DNA of 64,000 bases from Cyclospora cayetanensis (lineage: Eukaryota; Apicomplexa; Conoidasida; Eucoccidiorida; Eimeriidae), in NCBI RefSeq assembly GCF_002999335.1, contig NW_020312118.1:1-64000 (forward strand). Direction: 5' to 3'. The position numbers were made by a program, and so were the translations under genes. Below the pieces are notes generated by a model, which had not been told where the DNA came from, ran no database searches, and worked only from the letters and a program-made list of their open reading frames with translations. This document shows positions 33,051-43,397 of the stretch, in pieces. Position 1 is the first letter of the stretch. The number at the start of each line of letters is the position of its first letter.

Positions 33051-35232
33051 TTTCTTACCTTACCAATTTGCCTGGTAGCTTGAGGTGCGACAGAACTCTC
33101 AATATTGGCTGCGTATAGAAATTCAAAAGCTACCCGATGCCTTTGCGCAAGGCAGTCCAGTGATTCGTGTGTTGGCTGTGGATCCCTGGGAGCCTCACAT
33201 GTGCCGAATTCTATGATCATTCTTTTGTTGATAGCCAGTAGGGGAGTCTGTGGTGTAATAGGGTGGGGTAAGCCAACCTTGGTGGTTGAAAAAGAAACTT
33301 TGCAGACTTAGCTGCTTGCGGGAGAAATTGTGGCTCTAATCCAAAGGCTAGTCGCTAAGGACTTTATTTCTTGCATTATGTGGCAATTGCCCTTCCCCAA
33401 AGCGTGTTTTATGCCTGGACAAGCTTTCTTCACACAAAAGGGTATTTTTTGGAAAATGCTGGTTATTATTGTCAAGACGTTACCTGCCCTGATATATGCA
33501 CAGGCTCTAAATGTCGTCCCTGGATTCCTCCGTGTGCTTCTTGAGAAGTTGGAGTCAATTATGCTGCATGCTGTATTGGCTGATCGGCACGATAAAATTG
33601 CTTCATCAGGAATGGGGCACTGCTGACTTATTTGAGATGGGGTAAACAAGCTGCGGGCTAAGCTACATTCCAGCGTTTTTCGCTAGTTGTTGGTAAAGAA
33701 TTGACCAATTAGTTTGTCCGTTCGTTTTGCACTACTCATTGCCCAATACTCTACGCTTGATACAAGAAGACGCATTGCTGTGCGTAAGTGCGCTTGATGC
33801 TATGTGCAGCTAGCACTTAAGGCTCGGAGTGCTTGGAGGGTGCAGCCACGCCTACCTTACCTCTGCCTTTCCTCCTCCGGCATCCAATATGAGGGGAGCA
33901 CGAAGGGGAACACGGAAGTTCCTCTCATCATTAGTCAGTGATAGTCAGAGACTTCCTATTCAGATAGTATTGAATCAGGAATTAAGTGCTCCCCTACGAA
34001 AACATTAAATATGGCGTTAGCTGCACAAAGCGAAAAATTGTTGTACTGTTGGATACGCTCGCTTTACATGAAACTAGAAATGGGGAATACGCAAGCCGTT
34101 GCGTCAATTATAAGGCGAATCGTGTCCAAGTGTATGGCCGTCTGCTTGTGTATGCTCATGTGTGGCCTGGCCCGGTGTAGTTGCGAAGTCTATCTGAAGC
34201 AGCTGTGGTGTTCAAGGGCAAGCAAGCGGCTTCGAAGACCAAGAACAGTCGCCAAACAAGGTTGGGGACCTCCAGGAAGAAATACCTTTCTTCTTCTGAA
34301 AAACATTGTGCGTAGTGTGTGCCGCAATGCCGCCTAGCCCACGCCTGTGTTACACCATCCGGCATGCATTTACACCGAGGGAGGGCCACTCTTCCTTATA
34401 CATAGAAAGAGAGGCTGAGGCTGACGCCCCGTCTTCTTTTGCGAAGACGAAAGGGCAGAAGCTTTCATAAAGATTCAGCAAGAATGGGAATATTGGCTTC
34501 AGCTGCATGCAGGATCATGAATGGAGGCGGCTCCAGCAGCACCAGCAGCTCCGTCTTCCTTGCAGCAGTAGAGGAGCGCATGCTGCTGCCGCTTCCCACG
34601 AAATGATTGCAAAGTCAGAGGCAAATTGAACTAAATCAAGGGACCTTGAATAAACCCTTACATCTTTTGCGCTCTTGTAGGCGGTTAGCCCTTCCACCGG
34701 AGTGCAGTCGATTCCTGTTGCTTCAGCGGCTGTTGATGCTGTTGGTGTGTTGGTGGTGCTGCTGTTTTCTTCGACTGTAGCTTCGCGTCCTCTTTTTATG
34801 ACTCATTCTTCCCTGAATTTCCCTGCCACTAGATTAAGTGTGTGTGGCTTTGTTGCCATTCCCTGTACCGGAGCAGCCATAAACGCAGCGCGCAGCAGCG
34901 GCTGATGCTTACGTGGGCCACCACCTACTTTGAAACGCCGACGGTCTTCTCCCCATTTTCAGCAACAACTGGCGAAGCTCTCTACTTGTTTATCCTTTTG
35001 CAGGCCTAGCGCTCTATGGGCATGGCCAGCAGCAGCCACAGCGGGAGCGGAAGTCTGCGCACTTTTGCGGAGCTGCTTTTGTTGGGGGCAGACTCGTTCG
35101 CTGGTTGTCCCTTTGAGCACGACACATTTGTATCACGCGGCAGCACCAGCTCAGGGAATGCTGCTCCCACGGATTTAGGAAACATTCTGCCGCGTCGTCA
35201 AGTCCAGCACTGGCAACCGCTGATGTTGCAAG
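33051..35232. other. intergenic region upstream of the nucleoporin-like gene
   Basis: About 2.2 kb. A 98-codon plus frame at 33330-33626 has no recognisable content. Between 34900 and 35230 frames are open and polar (a 79-codon frame from 35016, starting MGMASSSHSG), and this stretch may contain a 5' exon of the gene at 35233, but no phase-consistent junction could be found. Confidence 0.5.
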
Positions 35233-37961
35233 ATGCCCTGCAGCAGCACGGATGAGGGTGCATGGAATGGCTCTCTGGCGAGCAACTCACTGGATTCGGA
35301 GGACCAGCGTGCTGTGGTTGTAAGCCGCAGGAGCACCGGCACCAGCAGGCCACGTCATCGACAGGGTTGGGAGGACTGCATGGTGAAACCTTGTGCTCGT
35401 AGAATGAGGTGCGATATCTCATCAGTAACGGCAGCTGGCGTGGATGACAACAGCCTTGTATCTCTCCACCATGAAACTGACGTTTCGGAGGGCGCGCACG
35501 GCGCAGTAGAATGTACAGCTCTTGCTGGTGCAGGTTCCAGCGCCTCAGGACATGTAGTTCCTCCACTCGGACCGGTCCAGATGCAGCTTGCGAAAGCGGC
35601 GGGTGCTGCTGCTGCTGCTGCTGATTCACGTGCTGCGCAGAAGCAGAGGAATGGAGAGGGGGGCAGCAGCGATGGAGACAGCGATCGTGACTTCTTCACG
35701 CCTCTGTCGTCTCCTCAGAGAGACCTGCCTGCACCGTCTCTGCCGCTGACTGCTCCTCTGCGAGGGGATGCGTCAGAGCAGCATTCTCGGCTTTCTCCCG
35801 CGGAGGGGGAGGAAGGAGGCTCTATGCTTCTCGGCCGTAACGACCACAGCCAACTGAAGAGCACAAGCACTAGCTGTCTGCCTGTAGCACAGGAATGCAG
35901 ACTGCTTTTGGGCCGCTTTCCTCTGAGGAGGCGTTTCATGTCTGCGGATTGCGGCACCTCCTACGCACAGCAACAGCAGCACACGGATGCGCAACGCGTA
36001 GCTGCAGTGAGCACTGTTGCTGGTTTACAGCTCCTAGCGAAGACTACCGTAGCCGGCGAAGCTACGAAGGAGAGGATGGCAATGGAACGCAGGATATCCA
36101 GATCTCCCCTGCCGAGTCGACGCTGCCTACGGAGGGCCTTCTTGCACCGGCAGCAGCCACAGCAGATGCACTGGCTGCATTGCCAGCAGCGGCAGCTGCA
36201 GCACCAGCAGCAAAGACTGCATCGTGAACCGTCAGACGAAGACATCAGGATGCCCCTAGTTCCCCCGCCAGTATCATTGTCACCTCTTCTCGTCAGCACA
36301 CGCGGGGGGCCCCCAGCGCTGCGTTCTCTGCAGTTTCCCGCTGCTGCGAATCCTCCTGCAGTGAGTGGTGCACCAGGCACGGAGGGGGAAGAGGCGCTGC
36401 CTCCGAACTCATCTGCCACCGACGACACCCCTGGGAGGCTGCAGCCGGACAAACGCATGAGTTTCACGTTCATAACTAGTCAGTCGCAGGCAGAAGAGCA
36501 ACAGTCATGCCAGGATGGAGCACAGTCTCACTGTCGTGAAGACGAGCCACTGCTGCGCCAGCGAGACGAGGAGGATGACCAGAATGAAGGGCTTCAGGGG
36601 ATCAAGCGCCGTCGCTTTTCGCTGGAAACATGCGACGCTACATTCACTTTTCCGTCTGTGCAAACGGCTGCTGCGGTTGCTTCTCCGAAGGCAAACAACC
36701 GCGATACTGTGGGGCTGCAGCCACAGCAGCAGCGGCATGCACAAATGAACTGCGTTGAAGCACCTGCGTGTGAGGAAGAGGTTGACTTTGGCAGCTACAG
36801 GAAGCGGAAGAGAGGGGGAGACTGCAGCGCACGGCTGCTGTTGATGCTGCAGCCTAATGGAGCGGCCGCAGCGGATGCAGCTTTGCTGGACGTCCTTGGA
36901 ACCGCCTTGACTGCAGAGGAGACGCGTGAATTGCGTATGAAACAGCAGAAAGAGGCAGAAGCAGCTGCAGCTGCTGCGGCGGAGGCTGCAGCTCAGGCCA
37001 AGGCGGCAGCAGCAGCTGCTGCTGCCGCCGAGGCAAAGGCAGCTGAGGAAGCCCAAGCAGCAGCGCAGCGCTCGCAGACAGAAGGTGAAAAGGCTCAGCC
37101 TCCTTCGGCCGTTTCTGGGGAAGCAGGAGATACCCGCAGCAGCACAGTGCTCCGATCTCCTGCTCCTCTGACTGTCGCTGCAGCACTTCCCGTAGGAAGC
37201 AGTGCCGCCATATCGTCTCCTATTTTCGGATCTGCGAGTTTATCGCAGTCTGCGCGGCCAGCGCAACAGCAGTTGCTGCAGCAGCCCCAACAGCAGCAGG
37301 GGCAGCAGCAGCAGGTGCAGCAGCAGCAGGGGCAGCAACAAGTACAGCAGCAGCAGGGGCAGCAGCAACCACAGCAGGGATCTGGTGTAAACGGCGCAAC
37401 TGCTGAGGAATTTACCTCTATGCATGGTCGGCCAAAATTGCGCATCCGTCGGGCGAATGCAGCTCCCCCAGCAACGACACCAGGCATTTCAGCAGTTTCC
37501 GATTCGACGCTACGGTTTCAGCAGCAGCAGATAAGCAGCGTGAATCCTGCGTTCGGTCAGCCTATGCCGCAACAACTGCAAATGGATGTGCAACGTTCTC
37601 TATTTCAACTACCCCAGCAACCGAAGCAGCCATCACAGCAGCCATCACAGCAGCCCCCACAGCAGCAAGCAGTAAACGGCCTGGGTTTGGGTTTGGCAGA
37701 ATTCGGCCCTACAGTTTCAGAAGTACCTGACGCAGGTGAGTGATGTAGCGTGGTATTTATTTGAACGTTTTTGACGATGACGAGTATGCAATTGGGCGGT
37801 AAGTGTATTACTCCGTCTGCGTTGGGGGTTGCCATAATGGCACATTTTGATGCTTTTGTTTTTCCGTGTCTTGCGAATGTTCAGGCAACAACCCATTCGC
37901 TTTCGTTGCGAGCAGGAGCCGAGGTCGGGGCGGCCGGCGGGGTGGTATGAGGCGGCGGTAA
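35233..37961 (+). CDS. low-complexity nuclear protein, nucleoporin-like, with RG-rich C-terminus
   Basis: Exon 35233-37735 ends at a strong donor (GCAG|GTGAGT) and joins in phase to 37885-37961, which encodes only NNPFAFVASRSRGRGGRRGG and a short basic end. Total about 860 aa. The protein is disordered: Ser/Pro/Ala/Gln-rich, with basic clusters (KRRRFS, YRKRKRGG), an Ala-rich coiled segment (ETRELRMKQQKEAEAAAAAA), long Gln tracts, scattered FG-like points (SPIFGSASL, NPAFGQPMP, NPFAF) and the segment GRPKLRIRRAN before the tail. FG dipeptides with a basic carboxyl end resemble nuclear-basket nucleoporins (Nup1/Nup153 type), but identity is inferred from composition only; an RNA-binding RGG protein is an alternative. 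The true start may be upstream or at a later Met. Confidence 0.55.
37262..37378. repeat. CAG-rich microsatellite encoding poly-Gln
   Basis: Interrupted cag runs with a ggg/gtg spacer recurring every 15-24 bases; in the gene's frame they encode Gln tracts broken by single Gly or Val. Confidence 0.85.
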
Positions 37962-40287
37962 CGAGGGGACGGATGGTCATTCGACGGGAGGAACAGGCTA
38001 GCAATTCGTTAACTGGGTGGCTGATTGGCCAGAGGGATTCTTGGAGAATGACATGGGGAATGAAACAACGCTACAGCGCCTACAGTGTGCCTCATTGCTA
38101 TAAGCTTAGGTGGTGACGGGCGGGCCGGGTCGGTGGGTAGGAGCGGGGGCACGTAATTAACATTCCCTTCGGCAAGGCGGTACACTGCTGCCGCTGGAGG
38201 TGCATGCGTCCCAAAGAGCAGCCATTACCGCCAGTGTGATCTTCGAAACGTAGGGAGCATTCCGTGCATGCTCATTTTCTTTTTTAGTTTTTGTCTAGCT
38301 GGGTCTCTCCACGGGCTGCACGTTCCTGGGAGAGACAGACCGTGAAACACGTACTGCTTCAGTCGGATGGGCTATGTTGAGTATGGCGATATTGACGGCA
38401 GTCTGTTAAGTAATTCAAGTGCATACAGCAAAGTGAGATTGTTTCCGTGCTAGGTGGGTATTATAAGGGTTGCATACCAAGCAGGCACGCAGAGCCAGCA
38501 CACAGGAAGGAGCATCCCTATGGCCAAAGGGGTCGCGTGAGCTGCGTGGACGAATGATGGACATGTTTAGAAAAATATTCACATACAGCTAAAAACATCT
38601 AAGCTCTGCTCCCGTCGGAAGCCATAGCACCAATCTCCTCGCAACAACTATCGATCTCACCAATGTACATGCACCTCTAGAGGGAGGTTAGCGGCCAGAC
38701 AGGCAACGTGTAAATCGGCATGCACTTGTTTTCTCGAGCCTAGTCTTGAAATCTTGAGTGCATGAGGACCCTTCACATTAGAGCACTGTTCACTGCTCAT
38801 GGTGCATGGCAATATTGTAGATGCTATATCTGTGGTCGCTGACCTCCCCTTGAAAGGGCGTGCAAATCTCCGGGATTATACCCATAGGCATTGGCTTCCG
38901 ACGAAAGCAGTGCTGAGAGCTTTCCAGCTGTTTGTGTGTTTTTTTTGGAGATGCCCGTCCTTCTTCCACGGTGCTCACTCGTCTTCCTGGGCCTCATGTC
39001 GGCTCCTTTATTGGTAAAAGGGAAGCAGAAGCATCGTCAGAATTAGACGCGCACTGCACAGTGCCTCGTTTTGAAGGGGCATGACGCGCGCTCATGGACA
39101 GCCACTACGTATGACTCAGCTCCGACAGTCGGGGAGGCCACTTTGTGCTATGCACCAGAAACAGTGAATACTGCTGTAATGTGAAGCGTCCTCATGCACC
39201 CAAGAGCTCAAGACTAGGCTCGGGGAAACAAGTGCATCCCGTTTTAGATGTTGCCTGTCTGGCCGCTAACCTCTTTTTGGAGGTGCACATTCATAGTGGA
39301 AGGTCAAATTAAGGGCTACGGCTACCTGAACTCACCCAAGAGTTGTACTGTTTTCCACTGAGCTTTGAGTGAGCATACGGAGAAATTGCGGCACATCATG
39401 TCAAGCGTGGATTTCACGTAGGCCACCTCCCCTTGCTTCATTTTGTACTTAGTGATACTAGGTGTATTTTTTTCACGTATATGGCATCATTTTTGAAAAC
39501 AGAAGAAGATTCTTAGATGCGCTGCATACGGGGTATGTTGCTTGACACGAGACTGGTAGGGGAGCGTTGTGCTCTGCTGAGGGCAGGGCAGGAAAAATAG
39601 AGTCCACTAGCACAAGGCAAGGACGTATTTTGTGAAGAATATCGCTAGGAAAGACGTGTGGCTTTCCCCGATTTTGCAAATGGCTCATCAAGAAACAAGT
39701 ACCTGTGTTGGCCCTGGCGCGGGTTTTCGACCTCGCAGTAGCAGAACTTGTTGACGCAACAGATCTTCTCTGCAGCCCATTTTTCTCAATAGCATGAGTT
39801 AATGGGGCACTACAAGTGCTATGTGCTTTTGCGCGGAATGGGAGGGGTCTGGGGTCTGCAGGAACACCAAACAAAGCCACTGGTCAGAGTCACTGACCAT
39901 CCACTGACGCTCCACGTTCCAGGGTGTGCATAGAAAGTCAAGTATATTTGACATCCCACCTCTAGTATGGTTAGTGTAATCACTGGTCTTGTGAATTTTC
40001 TAGTTGCTTCGTGCAAGACAAACCCAATAGCTTCAAGTTGGTGATGGGGCATCCAGTCGCCCTCACTAAGGGAGCATTGCATGGAAAACCATGCGAAAAG
40101 TAACCTGAGCTGTTTTTCTATGCTTATTCCACCCGGTTATGAGCTTTTACGTCAAATAAGGGTCATAGCATCTCACTGTGAAGGACTGATGGCTAATCTG
40201 CCCCCAAGAACCCCTTAACCCACCATTGGGCACATTCAACATCACGCTCTCCTTCTTTGTCTCTGGCTTGATCACCCCTCCATAAAG
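37962..40287. other. intergenic region containing a foldback element
   Basis: 2.3 kb with no supported gene. A 135-codon minus frame at 39473-39880 shows no family motif. The inverted repeat at 38670-39291 is its main structure. Confidence 0.55.
38670..39291. repeat. large inverted repeat (foldback/MITE-like element)
   Basis: The left arm (about 38670-38855) is matched in reverse complement by the right arm (about 39120-39291). Shared blocks include gaggttagcggccagacagg, tgcacttgttt, gagcctagtcttga, gtgcatgagga and cttcacatta. The outer 115 bp are about 85 percent identical; similarity decays inward. The central loop is about 260 bp. I see no coding sequence for a transposase and did not identify target-site duplications. 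Confidence 0.8.
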
Positions 40288-42534
40288 ATGTCTGGACGGA
40301 GCCAGAATATTTCTTTCAATTCCTTCGACGAGTTCGACCCAGAGTCGGTTCGCAAGCTTACAGACTTCACCATGTGGGCCTAGCCATAAACCCCACACCA
40401 GTAGTGGCGACAAGTCTTCCTCTCGTCTTCCCATATTTTTCCTCCTACATGCTCTTTTTCTTCTTCTTTATCATAAGGCTTAGATGCTAGCACTTGGTGG
40501 ACGCATTTTCTGCAATCCTTGCGCGCAGGAGCAGCTGGGTCAGGAAGCTGGGAGAAGCAGAAGTGTTTGAAACGGACATGCAGCACCTAATTCTCAACTA
40601 CCTGACTATCAACGGCCTTGTTGGCCCAGCGGAGGAGTTCATAAGAGAAGCCCGCATAGATCGTGAATCGAATGTGCACTGTAGTCCTCTTCGCAAACGC
40701 GTCTTCAATTGCTTTTCTAGGGGAAATAAGGCCCCTGGCCATCTTGTCTTTTAATCCTGTTCTTGCTGCAGCCGCTCTCGGAGCTTGAGGTCGCTACTGC
40801 TGCTGTTGTCGACTTTTTCACTGGCATTGTTGGTGTTATTGCTACTACTGCAGCTCAAATGCCGCTCCACTGCATCGACTGCAGGGCGAAGATCCGCGAG
40901 GCCATTCTGGCTGGTCGGACAGAAGATGCAATTCGTCAAATAAGCTGTATAGACCCCATGGTGAGTGATTTTTTCTCCCTCTGTCTATCGTAACGCCCAA
41001 CTGCTTGTCCTTCCCCTCGCAAGAGTAATTTAAAAACTTGCTCGGTCCGCTCTATGAAATTGTGCAGCTCCTGAATGCAGATGCTGAGGTTACGTTCTTG
41101 CTACATAAACAACAGCTCTTGCGGCTCATCGAGGCGGTAGGCAGTGGTGATTATCTTCTGATTCAACAAGCCAATCGCAACCCCTGTAGCAGGCTTTCGT
41201 CTGTGGAAGAGAGAAGCAGCTGATGCTAGATGTTTATGAAGTCAGCTGCGCCGCAGGGAGACCCGGAATTGGCCATCGATTTCGCGCAGCAAAACCTTGC
41301 CCCTTGTGTCAAGGAGTGTGTACGTCTAACTTTGCAACAGCAAGAATGATAGAGGCGCTTCTGATCCCCAGTTTTAGAGCTTTCATCCGCACTTCATCTC
41401 TTTCTTTTCTGATGTTCTTCTGTTGAATCCACAGCCGCACTTGCTTCCGCAGCTGGAGGAGGCGATGACTCTCTTGGCGTTTAACGACCTGAACGTAAGA
41501 GCAATCGCCATTCGCCAGTGTCTGTAACTCTTACTCCAACTGCGGTCAGTGGCAGATTACCAATCGGTAATTCTTCGAATGATCTGCGAAGTGCAAGCGT
41601 TTTGAGTTGTGCTGGTTGTTATAGTGTCCGGAGGCCCAACGGCTCATAGGAGGGATGGAACAACGAGAGAAAACAGCAAAACGAATTGACGAAGCAATCC
41701 TTGATTTGTACAGAATCGAGCAAGGCAAGCACTATAGGCCGAACCATCTATGGTTTATCGTTCGATTTGATCAAACACGAAAGTATCAGGCAGGCCCAGA
41801 TAAAGCACTAGATCGGGTGGGACAGGAGGGAAATTGCTTTCTTTGATAGTTTGGGCATCGCAAGCAAGAGCGAATGGCTGCGCTGTCACTAGCTGTGCTG
41901 TGTTGATGGCAGAGTCCGCTTTGGAACTTCTGGCAAAGAATGCTCTCTTTAGTCAGGGGTGTCTCCATAACGCTGTAAGCTACCTCATTTACGCTTTGCT
42001 TAATTGTTTTCTGTATTGCTCCTACGAAATTCAGCAGCATTTATCATTTGACGCCACTTCCCGTTTACTTTTCCTCTTCTTTCGCTATATTTGGTGTCTT
42101 TCCAGCGCATCCCATGCGAGCGTTCCTCGTCTGTGTATTATTGCCACTGTGTGTCTTTGCGAAGTAATGCGTGTAGCCCTGCCCATTCGTGTCTGCAGCA
42201 GAGGTCCCTATGCCCTATGATTGTGGATCTACGGAAGGGCACTCTAGGCAGACCTTTCTTGCCCTCTGCGAGTCAGGCTACTAGCGAAGGGGCCTCCAGA
42301 GGGAGTGGAGGCAGTGGAACAGGTGGAAACCGTTCGGGCGCAGTGCAAGGGGCCTTGGACATGGATGTGATTTCTTCGCAGCCTCAAGAAGAGCCGCAAG
42401 AAGCAGGTCACCGCAGACAGAGTCAGTTGGCATTAAGCACGCCTGATCCGGGGACGGTTGCTTACAGTAGCCAAGATAGGGAACACTCAAGGGAATTTGG
42501 CAGGAGACGTAGGGCCGATGGGGGCTCTTCGTAA
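40288..42534 (+). CDS. GID8: GID8/TWA1 subunit of the GID/CTLH E3 ubiquitin ligase
   Basis: Scaffold subunit that links RanBPM-type and RING subunits of the CTLH ligase. Nine exons: 40288-40373, 40529-40662, 40854-40960, 41068-41136, 41257-41319, 41435-41494, 41625-41724, 41913-41974 and 42199-42534; 338 aa. LisH motif in exon 2 (ETDMQHLILNYLTINGLVGP, then AEEFIREARID), CTLH segment (CRAKIREAILAGRTEDAIRQ, then LLHKQQLLRLIEA and GDPELAIDFAQQNLAP) and CRA segment (LEEAMTLLAFNDLN, IDEAILDLYRIEQ, ESALELLAKNALF). The last exon matches KYPKMTDLSKG-type ends (CPMIVDLRKGTLG), then adds an 80-residue Gly/Ser/Gln-rich tail absent from animal GID8. Intron 7 begins GC (CAAG|GCAAGC) and is forced by the reading phase. 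All other introns are GT-AG. Confidence 0.93.
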
Positions 42535-43397
42535 GGGTACCCCTATACAGATTAGAATGCTTCTAGGCTAGATCCAGCTTTTGGGGTCTGAATTACTTCT
42601 CTTTAATTTTCTATCTGTTGATATGCTGCCGTCTTGAAGGCACGTAGCTTTTGGTTGCCTTGGAACTTCCCGGATTCCGGTGCCTTTTTCAAAGTATTTC
42701 TTAGCCTTCGCCAAGCATTTGGCTGAAGCAACCACGAAACCAGAAGCCATTGCAAGATTTCCTAGTGCCGTTACATAAGCTCTCTATCTACAGTATCAGT
42801 TGTAGGCGAAGACTGGCACGCTTCTGGTTACGCACAGAGTTACGAAACAGTTCTATAGACCCCATCACGCAGGAAGCAGTGTCTCCAAAAAGGCGCCTTG
42901 GCGAAATCGCCCTTTTTTTTCGGGTCAATACAAAGGCAAAGCAAGGAATGCGGCCTCTTTCAGAGCCTGAATATCTAAATGAAGAGGCTTGCTGTACTCT
43001 CCCACCCCACATAAACTGCCAGCGACAGGAAAGGAACCACTGACAGTAGGCCGCCAGCTTGTTCCCAGCTTTACGGAATTCAAAAAAGCGTATCCAGTGC
43101 ACTCATCAAAGAAAGCAGTTTCTGTTATCAAAGACGCATTACGTTGTTTCAGTTTGCAGCCAATGAGTGCGCATGTCCACCACAGACCGAACCGATGGGT
43201 TCTGGAAGCCAGAAAACGCAAACAATCAAGGAACCGCCAGAGTTTTTATTTCATTGAGTCGAATCTTTACGTTTAAATTTGTAGAGAAAGGTTCTTTGGC
43301 TGAAGTGTTCCCTCTTAGGGTCACACAGCCAGGTCACTTCAGTAGCCACAAGCTGTGTAGCTGCCTTCCCTCCTTTTCCGTGTCATCCTTCTTCGAA
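42535..43397. other. intergenic region between GID8 and the MATH-BTB gene
   Basis: 863 bp, the promoter side of the MATH-BTB gene. Several 90-100 codon frames overlap here on both strands and none has a family motif. Confidence 0.55.

Noticed and set aside
33330..33626. 98-codon hydrophobic plus frame
   Set aside because: No signal peptide logic, no family motif, overlapped by an equally long minus frame.
39473..39880. 135-codon minus frame
   Set aside because: No recognisable domain, no splice-site support, low-information composition.
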